Positions 17,993 through 28,811 of a stretch of 64,000 bases of DNA are shown here, piece by piece. The notes under the pieces were generated by a model. The model made no database searches and was not told the DNA's origin. It saw nothing but the letters and a program-made list of their open reading frames with translations. The stretch comes from Nakamurella leprariae (GTDB lineage: Bacteria > Actinomycetota > Actinomycetes > Mycobacteriales > Nakamurellaceae). Position 1 is the stretch's first letter, and the number at the start of each line of letters is the position of its first letter. The stretch spans positions 140,484 to 204,483 of the forward strand of contig NZ_JAERWK010000021.1 of assembly GCF_016918035.1 (NCBI RefSeq), given 5' to 3'. A program made the position numbers and the translations under genes.

Positions 17993-18015
17993 ACACCGAC
18001 GCCCGCCGTCGGTGT
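17993..18015. terminator. stem-loop between convergent SdpI-like gene and yqgE
   Basis: ACACCGACG and CGTCGGTGT form a 9-bp perfect stem with a 5-base loop, just before the yqgE stop at 18018. Suitable as a two-way terminator. Confidence 0.7.
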
Positions 18016-18017
18016 GA

Positions 18018-18608
18018 TCAGTTCCGCTCGAGATCACCCGGGTGGTACGCGGCCAGCCGGTCGGGCCAGGGCTGCCGGCGCAGCACCTCGAACCACAGGT
18101 CGGTCTTCGCGCCGGCCAGCACGTCCCCGTCCCGGCCCGGCACCACCCGCCACGCGCCGTCGTCCACCTCGGAGCGGAGCTGGTCGGCCGTCCATCCCGC
18201 CCGGCCGGCGAACAGCCGGATGCCGGACAGGTAGCCGCGCATCTCCTCCGGATCGGTGTCCAGGCTGACCAGCACCACCGAGCCGGTCACCGGGACCGTG
18301 CCCGGCACCTCCCGCGGGTCCACCCCCGGCCGGCAGACGCCCAGGCACATGGCCGACGACGGCTGCACCGGTCCGCCCACGTACATGGCCTGCGGCCGGG
18401 CGGTCAGGCCGGCCCAGGCCGGCAGCACGTTCTGCACGGCCGTCTCGCTCATCCGGTTCAGCACGACACCGACCGTGCCGTCCTCACCGTGCGCGACCAG
18501 GTAGATCACCGTGCGGCGGAAGTTGGGGTCGAGCAGCTCCGGCACCGAGACCAGGAGCGAGCCGGTCTTCAGCACCGTGGGCTCCGGGTGCGCGCTCATC
18601 CCGGCCAT
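18018..18608 (-). CDS. YqgE/AlgH family protein
   Basis: 196 residues, the usual length. Family hallmarks are GSLLVSVPELLDPNFRRTVIYL, the GTVGVVLNRM strand, MYVGGPVQP and the C-terminal GAWRVVPGRDGDVL followed by WFEVLRRQPWPD. The family (DUF179) is widespread and conserved, but its biochemical role is not established; AlgH was proposed as a regulator of alginate genes in Pseudomonas. Two starts are possible, ATG at 18608 and at 18599, neither with a ribosome binding site; a GACAAT lies 7 bases before the latter. Divergent from the MFS gene. Confidence 0.92.
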   Translation of the reverse strand: MAGMSAHPEPTVLKTGSLLVSVPELLDPNFRRTVIYLVAHGEDGTVGVVLNRMSETAVQNVLPAWAGLTARPQAMYVGGPVQPSSAMCLGVCRPGVDPREVPGTVPVTGSVVLVSLDTDPEEMRGYLSGIRLFAGRAGWTADQLRSEVDDGAWRVVPGRDGDVLAGAKTDLWFEVLRRQPWPDRLAAYHPGDLERN

Positions 18609-18789
18609 TGTCGCCCCGACACCGGGCCGGCGATGCGGTGACCCGGCCCGAGTCGCGATCCGCGGGGTGCCCGCCCGGAGGGGCGGGTCCGCCCGACCGG
18701 GCGGCCGGGCCGGACGGTCGATCACCGTGCGTCACACCGGGGCGGCCGGGCGGCCGGACCGCACCCTGTGCTGTCGGCCGGTTCCGACG

Positions 18790-18795
18790 TACCGT
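18790..18795 (+). promoter_or_regulatory. -10 element for leaderless MFS transcript
   Basis: TACCGT, a TAnnnT hexamer, ends 6 bases before the GTG start at 18802, which lacks a ribosome binding site. Confidence 0.5.
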
Positions 18796-18801
18796 TCTCT
18801 G

Positions 18802-20214
18802 GTGCGCGCCGAACCCACCCCGACCGCCGTCTCGGCGTACGGATCAGGGCTGGGTCCCCGCCCGCCGCACCCGCCCGGCGCCGACGAGTCGATCTCCCCC
18901 GGCACCCGCCGGCCCTCGGTCCGCGGCCTGGTCTCCCTGCTCACGCTGCCCGCCCTGCGCCGCCTCGTCGGGGTCCGGGCGCTCAGTTCGTTCGGCGACG
19001 GCGCCTTCCAGGGTGCCCTGGCCGGCGCGGTGCTGTTCAGCCCGGAGCGGGCGACCGAGCCGGCCGCCATCGCCGCCGGGTTCGCCATCCTGCTGCTGCC
19101 CTACTCGATCGTCGGGCCGTTCGCCGGGGCCCTGCTGGATCGGTGGGACCGCCGCCGGGTCATCGTCTGGGCGAACGTGATCCGGTCACTGCTCGTGGTG
19201 GTGGTGGCGGCCCAGGTCGCACTCGACCTGCCGTGGGCGGCCCTGTTCGGCACCGCCCTGCTCATCATGGGCGTCGGCCGCTTCGTCGGCTCCGGCCTCT
19301 CGGCCGCGGTGCCGCACACGGTCGCGGACGACTCCCTGGTCGGCGCCAACGCCCTGGCCACCACCAGCGGCGCCATCGCCACCGCGGTCGGCGGCGGCTA
19401 CGCCATCGCCATGCGGTCGGTGATCGGCGAGACGCCCCTGCCGATGGCCGTGGTGACGGCCAGCGTGATGCTCTTCTACCTGGCCTCGGCCGCGCTGGCC
19501 GCCCGCTACCGGCCGCGGGCGCTGGGTCCGGACCACACCGACGAACCGGCCCAGACGGTCCGGGCGGTGCTCGACGGCTTCCACAGCGCGCTCAAGCACG
19601 TGCTGCAACGACCGACGGTGGGCACCAACATCCTGCTCATCGTGCTGGTCCGGTTCTGCTTCGGCCTCTGCACGCTGGTGGTGCTGCTGCTGTTCCAGCA
19701 CACCTTCACCACCAACTCGGGCATCTTCCGCAGCGGCCTGGCCGGCATCGCCGAGGTGCTCGCGGTGGGCGCGGTCGGGCTGTTCCTGGGCGCCGTGGTC
19801 ACCGCGCCGACGGTGCGGCTGGTGGGACGGACCCGGTACCTGGTCTTCCTGCTGACGATCACGGCCGTGCTGGTCGTCATCTGCGGCAGTCAGTTCACCC
19901 AGCTGACCACGATGATCGCCACGCTGGTGGTGTCGTTCTGCTACCAGTCGAGCAAGGTGTGCGCCGACACGGTGGTGCAGGCCGACTCCGACGACGCCTT
20001 CGTCGGTCGGGTGTTCGCCCTCTACGACACGGCCAACAACCTGTTCTACGTGCTGGCCTTCTCACTCGGCGTGCTGATCGTCCCGCACGACGGGCAGGGC
20101 ATCGCCGCGGTCGTCCTGGTCGGCGCCGTGCTGCTGCTCTGCGCCGTCGGTTACGGGCTGGCTGCCCGGCGCACCGACTCCGCCGCCGACCCGCAGCCGG
20201 TCGCCACGGTCTGA
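18802..20214 (+). CDS. major facilitator superfamily transporter
   Basis: 470 residues with about 12 hydrophobic segments after a hydrophilic 45-residue N-terminus. The MFS loop 2-3 motif appears as GALLDRWDRRRVI, and the central cytoplasmic loop (about 235-275) separates the two six-helix halves. Proteins of this type (MFS_3, drug/enterobactin-exporter-like) often export small molecules. No regulator or substrate gene is adjacent, so the cargo is unknown. I took the GTG at 18802 for its leaderless promoter. It converges on the CCA-adding enzyme gene. Confidence 0.85.
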   Translation: MRAEPTPTAVSAYGSGLGPRPPHPPGADESISPGTRRPSVRGLVSLLTLPALRRLVGVRALSSFGDGAFQGALAGAVLFSPERATEPAAIAAGFAILLLPYSIVGPFAGALLDRWDRRRVIVWANVIRSLLVVVVAAQVALDLPWAALFGTALLIMGVGRFVGSGLSAAVPHTVADDSLVGANALATTSGAIATAVGGGYAIAMRSVIGETPLPMAVVTASVMLFYLASAALAARYRPRALGPDHTDEPAQTVRAVLDGFHSALKHVLQRPTVGTNILLIVLVRFCFGLCTLVVLLLFQHTFTTNSGIFRSGLAGIAEVLAVGAVGLFLGAVVTAPTVRLVGRTRYLVFLLTITAVLVVICGSQFTQLTTMIATLVVSFCYQSSKVCADTVVQADSDDAFVGRVFALYDTANNLFYVLAFSLGVLIVPHDGQGIAAVVLVGAVLLLCAVGYGLAARRTDSAADPQPVATV

Positions 20215-20222
20215 CGCACCGG

Positions 20223-21740
20223 TCAGCCGGTCAGGCCCTGCTCACGCGCCCAGGCCAGCAGGGCGGCCTCGGCCTCGTCCCGCGGCAGCGGACCGCGGTC
20301 CAGCTTCAGCTCCTTGAGGAACTTCCAGGCGCGGCCGACCACCGGCCCGGCGGGCACGCCGAGCAGTTCCATGATCGCGTTGCCGTCCAGGTCGGGCCGG
20401 ACGCGGGCCAGGTCCTCGGCCGCCGACAGCTCCGCGATGCGCCGTTCCAGGTCGTCGTAGGACCGCTGCAACGCCCGCCGCCGCTTCGGATTGCGGGTGG
20501 TGCAGTCGGCCCGGACCAGCTTGTGCAGCCGGGGCAGCAGCGGACCGGCGTCGGTGACGTAGCGGCGGACGGCGGAGTCCGTCCACGCCCCGGTGCCGTA
20601 GCCGTGGAACCGCAGGTGCAGGAAGGTCAGCTCGGCGACGTCCTCGGTGAGCGCCTTGGGCATCCGCAGCGCGCGCAGCCGCTTGCGGACCAGCTTGCGA
20701 CCCTCCACCTCGTGGTGGTGGAAGCTCACGCCGCCGCCCGGCTCGAACCGACGGGTGGCCGGCTTGCCGATGTCGTGCAGCAGGGCGGCCAGCCGCAACG
20801 TCAGGTCCGGGCCGTCCTCCTCCTGGGCGATGGCCTGGTCCAGCACGGTCAGCGAGTGCTGGTAGACGTCCTTGTGCTGGTGGTGCTCGTCCCGCTCCAG
20901 CCGCAGCGCCGGCAGCTCGGGCAGCACGTGATCGGCCAGTCCGGTCTCCACCAGCAACGACAGCCCGCCGCGCGGGTCGCGTCCGAGGACCAGCTTCTCC
21001 AGCTCGGTGGCCACCCGTTCCGCGGTGATCCGGGCGATCTGCGGCGCCATGTCCGTCATCGCGGTGACCACTCGGGGGGCGGCCGTGAACGCCAACTGGG
21101 AGACGAACCGCGCCGCCCGCAGCATCCGCAGCGGGTCGTCCGAGAACGACTGCTCCGCCGCCGCCGGGGTGTCCAGCAGGCCCTGGGCCAGGTGGGTCAG
21201 GCCGCCGAACGGGTCGGTGAACCGCAGGTGGTCCGGCTCCCCCGGCCGCAGCGCGACCGCCATGGCGTTCACCGTGAAGTCGCGTCGCCGCAGGTCACCG
21301 GCCAGGGTGTCGCCGAAGACGACCGCCGGGTTGCGGGACTGCCCGTCGTAGGAGTCGGCCCGGAACGTGGTGATCTCCAGCCGGCGACCCGACTTGGCCA
21401 CGCCGACGGTGCCGAACGCGATGCCGGTGTCCCAGGTCGTCTCGGCCCAGCCCTCGACGAACCGCTCGATCTCCTGCGGGCGGGCGTCCGTGGTCAGGTC
21501 GAGGTCCTCGCTGGGCCGGGCCAGCAGCGCGTCCCGGACCGAGCCGCCGACCAGGTGCAGCTCGCGGCCGCCGGCGGCGAACCGACCGGCCAGCGCGTCC
21601 AGGACCTTGGCGTGCCCGACGTGCCAGTCGCGGATGCGCCCGGCCTGCTCGGCGGTCGGCGCGGACGCGTCCGCCGGACCGGCCGGCTCCAGCTGGGGGG
21701 CCGACGACCCGGGACCGGACTCGGGCACGGGAGACGACAC
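20223..21740 (-). CDS. CCA tRNA nucleotidyltransferase / poly(A) polymerase family
   Basis: Adds or repairs the 3' CCA of tRNA. 505 residues. The nucleotidyltransferase head has [13 protein letters not shown] and EDLDLTTDA with the catalytic acidic pair, then [13 protein letters not shown] tRNA-binding helical region and an HD domain ([14 protein letters not shown] and [15 protein letters not shown]) follow, as in mycobacterial PcnA (Rv3907c). The GTG at 21740 is about 8 bases after a TAGAGT hexamer, so it may be leaderless. The ~35 residues before the domain are low complexity. As in mycobacteria it is divergent from mutT4. Confidence 0.94.
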   Translation of the reverse strand: MSSPVPESGPGSSAPQLEPAGPADASAPTAEQAGRIRDWHVGHAKVLDALAGRFAAGGRELHLVGGSVRDALLARPSEDLDLTTDARPQEIERFVEGWAETTWDTGIAFGTVGVAKSGRRLEITTFRADSYDGQSRNPAVVFGDTLAGDLRRRDFTVNAMAVALRPGEPDHLRFTDPFGGLTHLAQGLLDTPAAAEQSFSDDPLRMLRAARFVSQLAFTAAPRVVTAMTDMAPQIARITAERVATELEKLVLGRDPRGGLSLLVETGLADHVLPELPALRLERDEHHQHKDVYQHSLTVLDQAIAQEEDGPDLTLRLAALLHDIGKPATRRFEPGGGVSFHHHEVEGRKLVRKRLRALRMPKALTEDVAELTFLHLRFHGYGTGAWTDSAVRRYVTDAGPLLPRLHKLVRADCTTRNPKRRRALQRSYDDLERRIAELSAAEDLARVRPDLDGNAIMELLGVPAGPVVGRAWKFLKELKLDRGPLPRDEAEAALLAWAREQGLTG

Positions 21741-21912
21741 GGCAGTCGACTCTAGTCGCGTCTGCGCCCGTCCCGACCCCGCCAGAACCCGCGGACGGGC
21801 CCTTCCCGTCCTGGTCCGTGCCGGTGCCCGGGCGGTCCGGCCCACCCCCGGCGGGACCGGACGACGGGTCGGTGCCGGGATCGAGGGCCGGACCCGCCCA
21901 GGACGCGCGGAT

Positions 21913-21918
21913 TACCAT
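21913..21918 (+). promoter_or_regulatory. -10 element for leaderless mutT4 transcript
   Basis: TACCAT ends 6 bases before the ATG at 21925; no ribosome binding site is visible. This promoter could drive the mutT4-DUF6049-murJ unit. Confidence 0.6.
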
Positions 21919-21924
21919 CGCGGC

Positions 21925-22461
21925 ATGTCAGCGTCCGGTCCGGCCCGAGCCTCCGCCGCCCGGTCCACCTCCGACCGGCGCCGCTCCCGCCTCGACGAGT
22001 CCCCGGCCGCGGGCCGGTCCCGGCCGCGCCGGACCACCGAGGAGACCTCGGCCGGCGGGTTGGTGGTGCGCCGGGAGAACGGCACCGACGCCGGTGCGTT
22101 GATCGGCCGGCTGGACCGCCGGGGCCGGCTGCGCTGGTCCCTGCCCAAGGGCCACATCGAGTCCGGCGAGACCACCGAGGAGGCCGCGATCCGAGAGGTC
22201 GCGGAGGAGACCGGGATCAGCGGCCGCATCACCGCGACGCTGGGCAGCGTCGAGTTCACCTTCGTGGCGGGCGGACGGCGGGTGCACAAGCGGGTGCACC
22301 ACTTCCTCATGGAGGCGGTCGGCGGCGAACTGTCCGACGCCGACATCGAGGTCACCGAGGTCGCCTGGGTGCCGCTGTCCGAGGTGAACGAACGCCTGGC
22401 CTACGCCGGGGAACGACGCCTGGTCTCCCGGGCCATCGAACTGCTGGGCCGGTCGGCGTGA
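21925..22461 (+). CDS. mutT4: NUDIX hydrolase, MutT4-like
   Basis: 178 residues. A basic, disordered N-terminus (about 1-40) precedes a NUDIX domain with a complete box: [20 protein letters not shown] fits Gx5Ex7REUxEE, and TG follows. The family hydrolyses nucleoside diphosphates linked to a moiety X; MutT4 of mycobacteria sits in the same place beside DUF6049 and murJ. The substrate is not predictable from the box. The DUF6049 gene starts 1 bp after its stop, so they are coupled. The symbol is by synteny and domain and is not tested. Confidence 0.85.
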   Translation: MSASGPARASAARSTSDRRRSRLDESPAAGRSRPRRTTEETSAGGLVVRRENGTDAGALIGRLDRRGRLRWSLPKGHIESGETTEEAAIREVAEETGISGRITATLGSVEFTFVAGGRRVHKRVHHFLMEAVGGELSDADIEVTEVAWVPLSEVNERLAYAGERRLVSRAIELLGRSA

Positions 22462-22462
22462 G

Positions 22463-25168
22463 GTGCGCCCCGTGGGCCGGGCCCGCCGAGTGACGGCTGC
22501 GCCCGCGACCACCCCGCCGGCGTCCACCCGGGCGCCGCGCCCGAGGCCCGCGGTGCGGCTGCTGCTCGCCCTGGTGGCGGCGTGCGTGGCGGCGCTGGTG
22601 ACGGTCGTCCCGGCCGTCGGGCCTGCCGTCGCCGCGGTGCCGGGGCCCGGGACTGCCGCGGTCGGGGCCCGAGCGGCCGCGATCCCCGAGGGCTACGCCG
22701 GGACGGTCACCTTCGACGTGACCTCGATCGACCCCACCGTGGTGACGGGTCCCGGTCCGGCCGTGCTGACCGTCACCGGCACCATGACCAACACCGGTGA
22801 GCTGCCGATCGACGGGCTGGTGTCGCGGTTCCAGCGCGGTCCGGCCGTCGACGCCGACGCGCTGATCGAGCGGCTGGACGACCCGCTGGTGCCGTCCGAC
22901 GTGGTGGCCGGCACCTTCACCGACCTGGTCGAGCGGCTGGAGCCGGGGGCCACCAGCCCGTTCACCGTCTCTGTGCCGCTCACCGAGACCGCACCCGGCG
23001 GTGACCGCGGCAGCCTGGAGCTGACGGATGCCGGTGTCTACCCGGTGATGCTGAACGTCAACGGCACACTGGTCAGCCCGGACGGCGACGTCCCGGCCCG
23101 GGTCGGCGAACTGCACCTGTGGCTGACCGTCGCCGCACCGCCGAGCGCGGGCGAGCCGCCGGCCGGACCCGGCGGCGGCACCAACACCACGAGCGGTTCC
23201 GCTGACGCACAGCCCGTGGCCGTGCTGTGGCCGCTGGCCGACCGGCCGCACCTGGGGACCGCCGGTGTCTTCGCCGACGACGACCTGCTGGACGAGATCC
23301 GCCCGGGCGGGCGGCTGGATGCGGCGCTGACCGCACTGCTGCCGGCGGGTGGGGACGCCACCCTGCCGGCTGACCTGGTCACCGTGCTGCTGGACCCGAT
23401 GCTGGTGGACGAGCTGGACCGGATGAGCCGTGGCTACCGGGTACTCGTCCCTGGTGCCGGGCAACCGGCGGTGGACCCGGTGGCGGCCGCGGCGCGGGAA
23501 CCGGAGGCCACCACGACGGACCAGGTGCCCGGCACCTCGCCGGGCGCCCCGTCCGGCACCGCCCCGGCCGATCCGGAGCTGCCGGACGGTGCCCCCGACC
23601 TGGCGCAGGACCTGGACGACACCGACCTCGAGGCCGCGGTGGCCGCGCAGCTGGCCGGGACGACCACGCCCGGCGCCGGTCAGGCGGTGGCCACCCAGTT
23701 CCTGGACCGGCTGCGCCGGGTGGTCGCGCAACGACCGACCGTGCTGCTGCCGTACGGCGACCCGGACGTGGTCGGGCTGGTCGGCGTGGGCGCCACGGCG
23801 GTGCTGGACGACGCCGTCGAGCGGGGCCGCCGGGTCACCGACCGCGTCCTCGGACCGCTCAGGGGTGCGGCCGGCGCGCCGACGGTGCCCGGCCCGGACG
23901 GACCCGGGCCGGCGGTCGACGGCATCGCCGTCCCACCGGACGGGCGGCTCGACGCCGCGGCCGCCACCGCCCTGGTCGGCGTCGGCACGCGAGCCGTCGT
24001 GCTGGACCCGGACGCCGTGCCCGAGCCACGCGGCACCGACGGGCTGGTGCTGGACGTCGCGGGGACCGACGGCGAGACCGTCCGGGTCCCCGCGCTGCTC
24101 ACCGATCCCGGGCTGTTGCCGTCCACCGATCGGCTCCGCGCGGCCGGCCGACCGGCCGGCTTCGCCGCCCGCACCAACACCACGGCCGCGCTGCTGGCCG
24201 AGCCCGGCACCGGATCCGGGGGGGCGGTCGCCGTGCTGGCACCCACCGCGCAGGGCTGGGACGCCACCCCGGCCGAGCTCACCGGCTTCGCCCGGACCCT
24301 GGCCGCCCTGGCGGCGGCCGACCTCGTCACCGGGGTCGACCTGCCCACCGCGCTCGACCTGGCCACCGGCGAACCGGACGCACCCACAGCAGGACTGCCC
24401 GGCCAGGTGCCGGCAGTGCTGCCCGCCGACCTGCTCGAGCGGGTGACGGCGGCGCACGACGCGATCGGCCTGCTGCGTTCGGTGCTGCTGGCCCCGGTCG
24501 AGCCCGGCGAGTCGGACCCGGCGCCACTGCTGGACGTGTTGGACGACGCCGTGACCTCCGCCGCCTCCAGCGCGCTGGCGGCCGACCCCGAGCCGGGCCG
24601 GGAGCTGCTCGACACCGTCGCCGCCACCACCGACGGGGTGCAGGCCGCGGTGACCATCCCGTCCGCCGGCTCGTACACGCTGGCCTCGGCCAGTTCCCCT
24701 CTGCTGCTGACGGTGCGCAACGCCCTGCCGTACCGGGTGCAACTGTCGGTGGCCATCCGCGGTGGCGCGTTCGCCGGCCTGACGGTCACCGACCCCGGCG
24801 TGCAGACCATGCTGGCCGGCCGGTCGCTGCAGATCTCGATCCCGGCCGAGGTGGCCCGGTCGGGCACCTTCCCGGTGACGGCGGCGCTGGTCAGTCCGAG
24901 CGGGCAGGCCTGGGGAGCCGGGGAGCCGTTGTCCGTCACGTCCCGGGCCTATGGCGCGTTCACTCTGATCGTGGTGGGCGTGGCCGGTAGCGTGCTGCTG
25001 CTGATGGTGATCTGGCGGATCCGGCAGCGCTGGCAGGCCCGGCGGCTGCGGACCGCCGGTGGTGAGTCCGCCGATCCCGGGCCTGGCTTGCCGCCGGGGG
25101 ACGGACCCGGGTCCCAGCCCGACCAGCGGGAGCCTGCCGAGCTCCCGACGGCCTCGACGGAGCGTTGA
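22463..25168 (+). CDS. DUF6049 family exported membrane protein
   Basis: 901 residues, equivalent to mycobacterial Rv3909. N-terminal signal segment (AVRLLLALVAACVAALVTVV), a long extracytoplasmic region rich in Ala/Pro/Asp, and one C-terminal membrane helix (FTLIVVGVAGSVLLLMVIW) ending in a short basic cytoplasmic tail. The region before the helix (residues ~725-830) has a beta-sandwich-like pattern (LLLTVRNALPYRVQLSVAI). Always found between mutT4 and murJ, it is probably linked to peptidoglycan synthesis, but its function is unproven. The GTG at 22463 is tied to the mutT4 stop. The murJ ATG shares its last base. Confidence 0.88.
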   Translation: MRPVGRARRVTAAPATTPPASTRAPRPRPAVRLLLALVAACVAALVTVVPAVGPAVAAVPGPGTAAVGARAAAIPEGYAGTVTFDVTSIDPTVVTGPGPAVLTVTGTMTNTGELPIDGLVSRFQRGPAVDADALIERLDDPLVPSDVVAGTFTDLVERLEPGATSPFTVSVPLTETAPGGDRGSLELTDAGVYPVMLNVNGTLVSPDGDVPARVGELHLWLTVAAPPSAGEPPAGPGGGTNTTSGSADAQPVAVLWPLADRPHLGTAGVFADDDLLDEIRPGGRLDAALTALLPAGGDATLPADLVTVLLDPMLVDELDRMSRGYRVLVPGAGQPAVDPVAAAAREPEATTTDQVPGTSPGAPSGTAPADPELPDGAPDLAQDLDDTDLEAAVAAQLAGTTTPGAGQAVATQFLDRLRRVVAQRPTVLLPYGDPDVVGLVGVGATAVLDDAVERGRRVTDRVLGPLRGAAGAPTVPGPDGPGPAVDGIAVPPDGRLDAAAATALVGVGTRAVVLDPDAVPEPRGTDGLVLDVAGTDGETVRVPALLTDPGLLPSTDRLRAAGRPAGFAARTNTTAALLAEPGTGSGGAVAVLAPTAQGWDATPAELTGFARTLAALAAADLVTGVDLPTALDLATGEPDAPTAGLPGQVPAVLPADLLERVTAAHDAIGLLRSVLLAPVEPGESDPAPLLDVLDDAVTSAASSALAADPEPGRELLDTVAATTDGVQAAVTIPSAGSYTLASASSPLLLTVRNALPYRVQLSVAIRGGAFAGLTVTDPGVQTMLAGRSLQISIPAEVARSGTFPVTAALVSPSGQAWGAGEPLSVTSRAYGAFTLIVVGVAGSVLLLMVIWRIRQRWQARRLRTAGGESADPGPGLPPGDGPGSQPDQREPAELPTASTER

Positions 25169-28100
25169 TGACCTCGTCCGACTCGATGCAGTCGGTGCCC
25201 GACCCCACCACCGACCCGCCCCCCACCGCCGACCCGCCCCCAACCGCCGACCGGAGCCTGGCCGACCGGACCCACGACGACGTCGCGGCCATGAAGACCT
25301 CCCGCACCGGCGGGGTGGTCCGGGCCGGCGCGGTCATGGCGGTGGCCACCCTGGTGAGCCGGCTGACCGGGTTCCTGGCCAAGGTGGTGCTGCTCGCGGC
25401 GCTCGGCGCCGGGGTGGTCAGCGACGCGTTCAACCTGGCCAACACCCTGCCGAACATCGTGTTCGAGCTGCTCATCGGCGGCGTGCTGACCTCGGTGGCG
25501 ATCCCGCTGCTCTCCCGGGCCCGATCGGATCCGGACGGCGGCCAGGAGTACACCCAGCGGCTCACCACGATGGCCGTGGTCGGACTGCTCGGCGCCACGG
25601 CGCTGGCCGTCGCGGCCGCCCCGTTGCTCACCCGCCTCTACCTGTCGGCCGACGCGGGCGGCGACACCCGGGGGCTGGCCAACGCGCTGGCCTACCTGCT
25701 GCTGCCGCAGATCTTCTGCTACGGCATGGCCGCGCTGTTCGGCGCGGTACTGAACACCAACGAGCGGTTCGGCGTGCCGGCCTGGGCACCGGTGGTCAAC
25801 AACCTGGTCCAGATCGCGGTCGGCATCGTGCTGTTCGTCTCCGTCAGTGACGCCGACGGGGCGCTCACCAACCTGTCGACCGGGCAGTTCCTGCTGCTCG
25901 GCCTGGGCACCACCGCCGGCATCGCGCTGCAGGCCCTGGTGATGCTGCCGGCGCTGCGGCGGACCGGCTTCCGGTTCCGCTGGCGATGGGGTGGCGACCC
26001 GCGTCTGGCCGAGGCCGGTGGGCTGCTGCTCTGGGCCACCGCGTACGTGCTGGTCTCGCAGGTCGGCTACGTCGTGCTCACCCAGGTCGCCTCCAACGAC
26101 AACCCGGGTGGCTACACCCTCTTCACCTTCGCCTCGCTGCTGTTCCAGCTGCCGTACGGCATCCTCGGCGTCTCGGTGCTGACCGCGATCATGCCGCGGA
26201 TGAGCCGGCACGCCGCGGCCGGCGACCTGGAGGCGGTCAAGCAGGACGCCTCGCTGGCCAACCGGCTGTCCATCCTCGCACTGACCCCGATCGCGGCCGG
26301 GTTCGTCGTGCTGGCCGGCGCGATCGCGGTGCTCACCGCGCTGTACGGCCAGGTCACCCAGGGCGACACCGTCGAGCTCGGCGGAGCCCTGGCCGTGCTC
26401 GCCGTCGGCCTGGTGCCGCTGGCCGTCAGCCTGGTCCAGATGCGCGTGTTCTACGCGATGAAGGACGCCCGCACGCCGACGCTGATCAACGCGGTCATGG
26501 TGGTCGTCCGGGTCCCGCTGATGATCCTGTGCCTGCGGCTGGACGACGAGCTGGTCATCGTCGGGCTCGCCGCCGCCACCACGCTGTCGTACGTGGTCGG
26601 CGCGGTGGTCGGCGAGGTCTGGCTGCGCATCCGGTACGGCCCGATGCACACCCGTCGCACGCTGGTCACCTTCGGCAAGATGCTGGTCGCCGGCGGCGCC
26701 GGCGCGGGCGCGGCCCTCGGCGTGGAGGCACTGTTCGGTCTGGAGGCCGACGACCTCGTCGGTGCCCTCGGCCACCTCGTCGTCCTCGGGCTGGTCGGCC
26801 TGGTGGTGATCGTGCTGGTCGCTTGGGCGCTGCGCACCGAGGAACTCCAGCCCATCCTGGCCCGAGCGCTCCGGGTCGTCCGGCGCACGCCCGTCGACCG
26901 CCCTGGAGGCACCGCCGGACCCGGGGCGATCACGGTCAGCGACACCGCGCCGATGCCCGGGCACCGGCCCGGGCCTGGGACCATGGCGTCCGGACCCGAC
27001 GAGCAGGAGCACTCCGTGGTGAGCGAGCAGGACGGTACTTCCCGGCGCGCCGGCGACGACCCGTGGGTCGAGGACGCCGACGAGGCCGAGGCGCTCGCGG
27101 CCGTGCCCCGGGTGGATCCGGCGTCGCCGCCGGCCCCGGAGCCCGACTCCACCCCCGCGCGGCGGCCGGGACCCCGGCACGCGACGACCGGCCCCGACGG
27201 GCCGGGTGACGGGTCCGATCCGGCCGACCCGATGACGTCCTTCACCCCGGGCGCCACCGTCGGCGGCCGCTACCGGCTCACCACGCTCATCTCCACCGAC
27301 ACCCAGGGCAACCGGTTCTGGCGGGCGCAGGACACAGTGCTGCCGCGCGACATGGCGGTCACACTGCTGCCCGAGGGCCCGGCCACCGCCGGCACGGTGA
27401 ACCGGACCCTGCGGGCAGGCCGGCTCAACCACATCGGGCTGCCGCAGACCCTGGACATCGGCACGGACCGCGGCGTCAGCTTCGTGGTCGGCCAGTGGGT
27501 GGACGGGGCCACCCTCACCGACCTGCTCACCGCGGGTCCGCTGGAGCCCTCGGTCGCCGTGTCGGTGACCGGGAAGGTCGCCGACGCCGTCGCCGAGGCC
27601 CACCGCACCGGCATCGCCCTCGGCGGGCTCAACCCGGACCTGGTCCGGGTCAACTTCGACGGCCAGGTCCGCCTCTCGCACGTGGTGGCGCACAGCTCGG
27701 CCACCGCCGAGCAGGACATCCGGGCCGTCGGCGCACTGCTGTACCTGATGCTCACCGGGACCTGGCCCCTGCCGACCACCGAGGCGGCCGACGCCGGTCC
27801 CCGCGGCGTCCCCGGGCCAGTGCTGGCCGGCCTGTCCCCGGCGCCCACCCGGCGCGGCCGCGAGGTGCCGGCCGACGAGATCGTCGCCGAAGTGCCGACC
27901 GCACTGGCCCACCTGGCCGAACGGGCCCTGCACCCGGAGGAGCCGGACGGCATCCACGCCGTCGGGGCCATCGCCGCCCTGCTGACCGGACCCGAGCACC
28001 TGCCGCCGACGCCGCGTCCCGCCGCGGTGATGGAGCCGGAGCCGGTGCTGGTGGAGGCCGAGCGGCGACTGGTCCGGGAACGTCGGGTCAAGCTGGGACT

Positions 28101-28743
28101 CGGCCTGGCCGTGCTGGCCGTGTTCGGCGCGCTGATCGTCATCGTGGCCGCGAGCCTGGGCAAGCAGGTCCTGGCCGCGGTGGAGCCGGCGCCCGCCGAG
28201 GTCGAGGTGCTGGACGCGCCGACCAGCAGCGCGGTCGCGCCGTCCGAGCCCTCGGCCGCGCCCAGCAGCGCCGCCCCGACCAGCGCCGCCTCCGCGCCAC
28301 GACCGGTGGCGATCATCGGCGGCACGGTGTACGACCCGGAGGGCTCCGGTCAGCCGGACTACACCGCGTACATCGACCGCGCCTTCGACGGTGACCCGAC
28401 CACCAACTGGCTGACCTACGTCTACTTCCAGCAGTTCCCCACCCTCAAGCCCGGCGTCGGCCTGGCCCTGGAGCTGGAGCGACCGGTGTCGCCGGCCTCG
28501 GTGACGGTGACCAGCCCGTCCCCGGGCACGGTGTTCGAGGTGCGCTCGGCCACCGCCCCGGACGTGCCGCTGGCGCAGACCCAGGTGCTGGGCACCGGCA
28601 CCGTCACCGGCCCGGAACCGGTGACCGTTCCCCTCACCGGAGCGCCGACCTCGCAGTACCTCATCGTCTTCGTCACCCAGCTCGAGGGCTCGGGCCGTCA
28701 GTGGCAGTCGCGGATCAGCGAGATCAGCGTCACCGCGGCCTGA
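25168..28743 (+). CDS. murJ: MurJ lipid II flippase fused to a pseudokinase
   Basis: 1191 residues, like mycobacterial MviN (Rv3910, about 1184). Residues ~45-575 are the 14-helix MurJ/MviN flippase that moves lipid II across the membrane (opening [20 protein letters not shown]). A disordered linker is followed by a kinase-like domain (about 690-960) that lacks key residues: the catalytic HRD-K-N loop reads [11 protein letters not shown], the DFG position reads LSH, and the ATP Lys is replaced (MAVTLLP). A single helix (about 975-998) leads to an extracellular discoidin-like C-terminal domain. In mycobacteria the pseudokinase recruits the FHA protein FhaA after PknB phosphorylation. GGAG precedes the ATG at 25168. 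Confidence 0.95.
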   Translation: MTSSDSMQSVPDPTTDPPPTADPPPTADRSLADRTHDDVAAMKTSRTGGVVRAGAVMAVATLVSRLTGFLAKVVLLAALGAGVVSDAFNLANTLPNIVFELLIGGVLTSVAIPLLSRARSDPDGGQEYTQRLTTMAVVGLLGATALAVAAAPLLTRLYLSADAGGDTRGLANALAYLLLPQIFCYGMAALFGAVLNTNERFGVPAWAPVVNNLVQIAVGIVLFVSVSDADGALTNLSTGQFLLLGLGTTAGIALQALVMLPALRRTGFRFRWRWGGDPRLAEAGGLLLWATAYVLVSQVGYVVLTQVASNDNPGGYTLFTFASLLFQLPYGILGVSVLTAIMPRMSRHAAAGDLEAVKQDASLANRLSILALTPIAAGFVVLAGAIAVLTALYGQVTQGDTVELGGALAVLAVGLVPLAVSLVQMRVFYAMKDARTPTLINAVMVVVRVPLMILCLRLDDELVIVGLAAATTLSYVVGAVVGEVWLRIRYGPMHTRRTLVTFGKMLVAGGAGAGAALGVEALFGLEADDLVGALGHLVVLGLVGLVVIVLVAWALRTEELQPILARALRVVRRTPVDRPGGTAGPGAITVSDTAPMPGHRPGPGTMASGPDEQEHSVVSEQDGTSRRAGDDPWVEDADEAEALAAVPRVDPASPPAPEPDSTPARRPGPRHATTGPDGPGDGSDPADPMTSFTPGATVGGRYRLTTLISTDTQGNRFWRAQDTVLPRDMAVTLLPEGPATAGTVNRTLRAGRLNHIGLPQTLDIGTDRGVSFVVGQWVDGATLTDLLTAGPLEPSVAVSVTGKVADAVAEAHRTGIALGGLNPDLVRVNFDGQVRLSHVVAHSSATAEQDIRAVGALLYLMLTGTWPLPTTEAADAGPRGVPGPVLAGLSPAPTRRGREVPADEIVAEVPTALAHLAERALHPEEPDGIHAVGAIAALLTGPEHLPPTPRPAAVMEPEPVLVEAERRLVRERRVKLGLGLAVLAVFGALIVIVAASLGKQVLAAVEPAPAEVEVLDAPTSSAVAPSEPSAAPSSAAPTSAASAPRPVAIIGGTVYDPEGSGQPDYTAYIDRAFDGDPTTNWLTYVYFQQFPTLKPGVGLALELERPVSPASVTVTSPSPGTVFEVRSATAPDVPLAQTQVLGTGTVTGPEPVTVPLTGAPTSQYLIVFVTQLEGSGRQWQSRISEISVTAA

Positions 28744-28784
28744 CCACCGTGATCTCCTGCGCGGCCCGGACGGGGCACCGGACG

Positions 28785-28811
28785 GGGAATGACCGTCGGT
28801 ACGGTGACGTT
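28785..28811 (+). promoter_or_regulatory. SigR/SigH-type oxidative-stress promoter for trxB-trxA
   Basis: GGGAAT at 28785-28790 and GTT at 28809-28811 are separated by exactly 18 bases, matching the SigR (Streptomyces) / SigH (mycobacteria) consensus GGAAT-N18-GTT. It lies about 130 bp upstream of trxB. trxBA is a textbook SigR target in Streptomyces. Confidence 0.75.

Noticed and set aside
26930..28743. Separate Ser/Thr kinase gene downstream of murJ
   Set aside because: The frame is continuous with murJ, the kinase motifs are degenerate, and the same fusion is known in mycobacteria.
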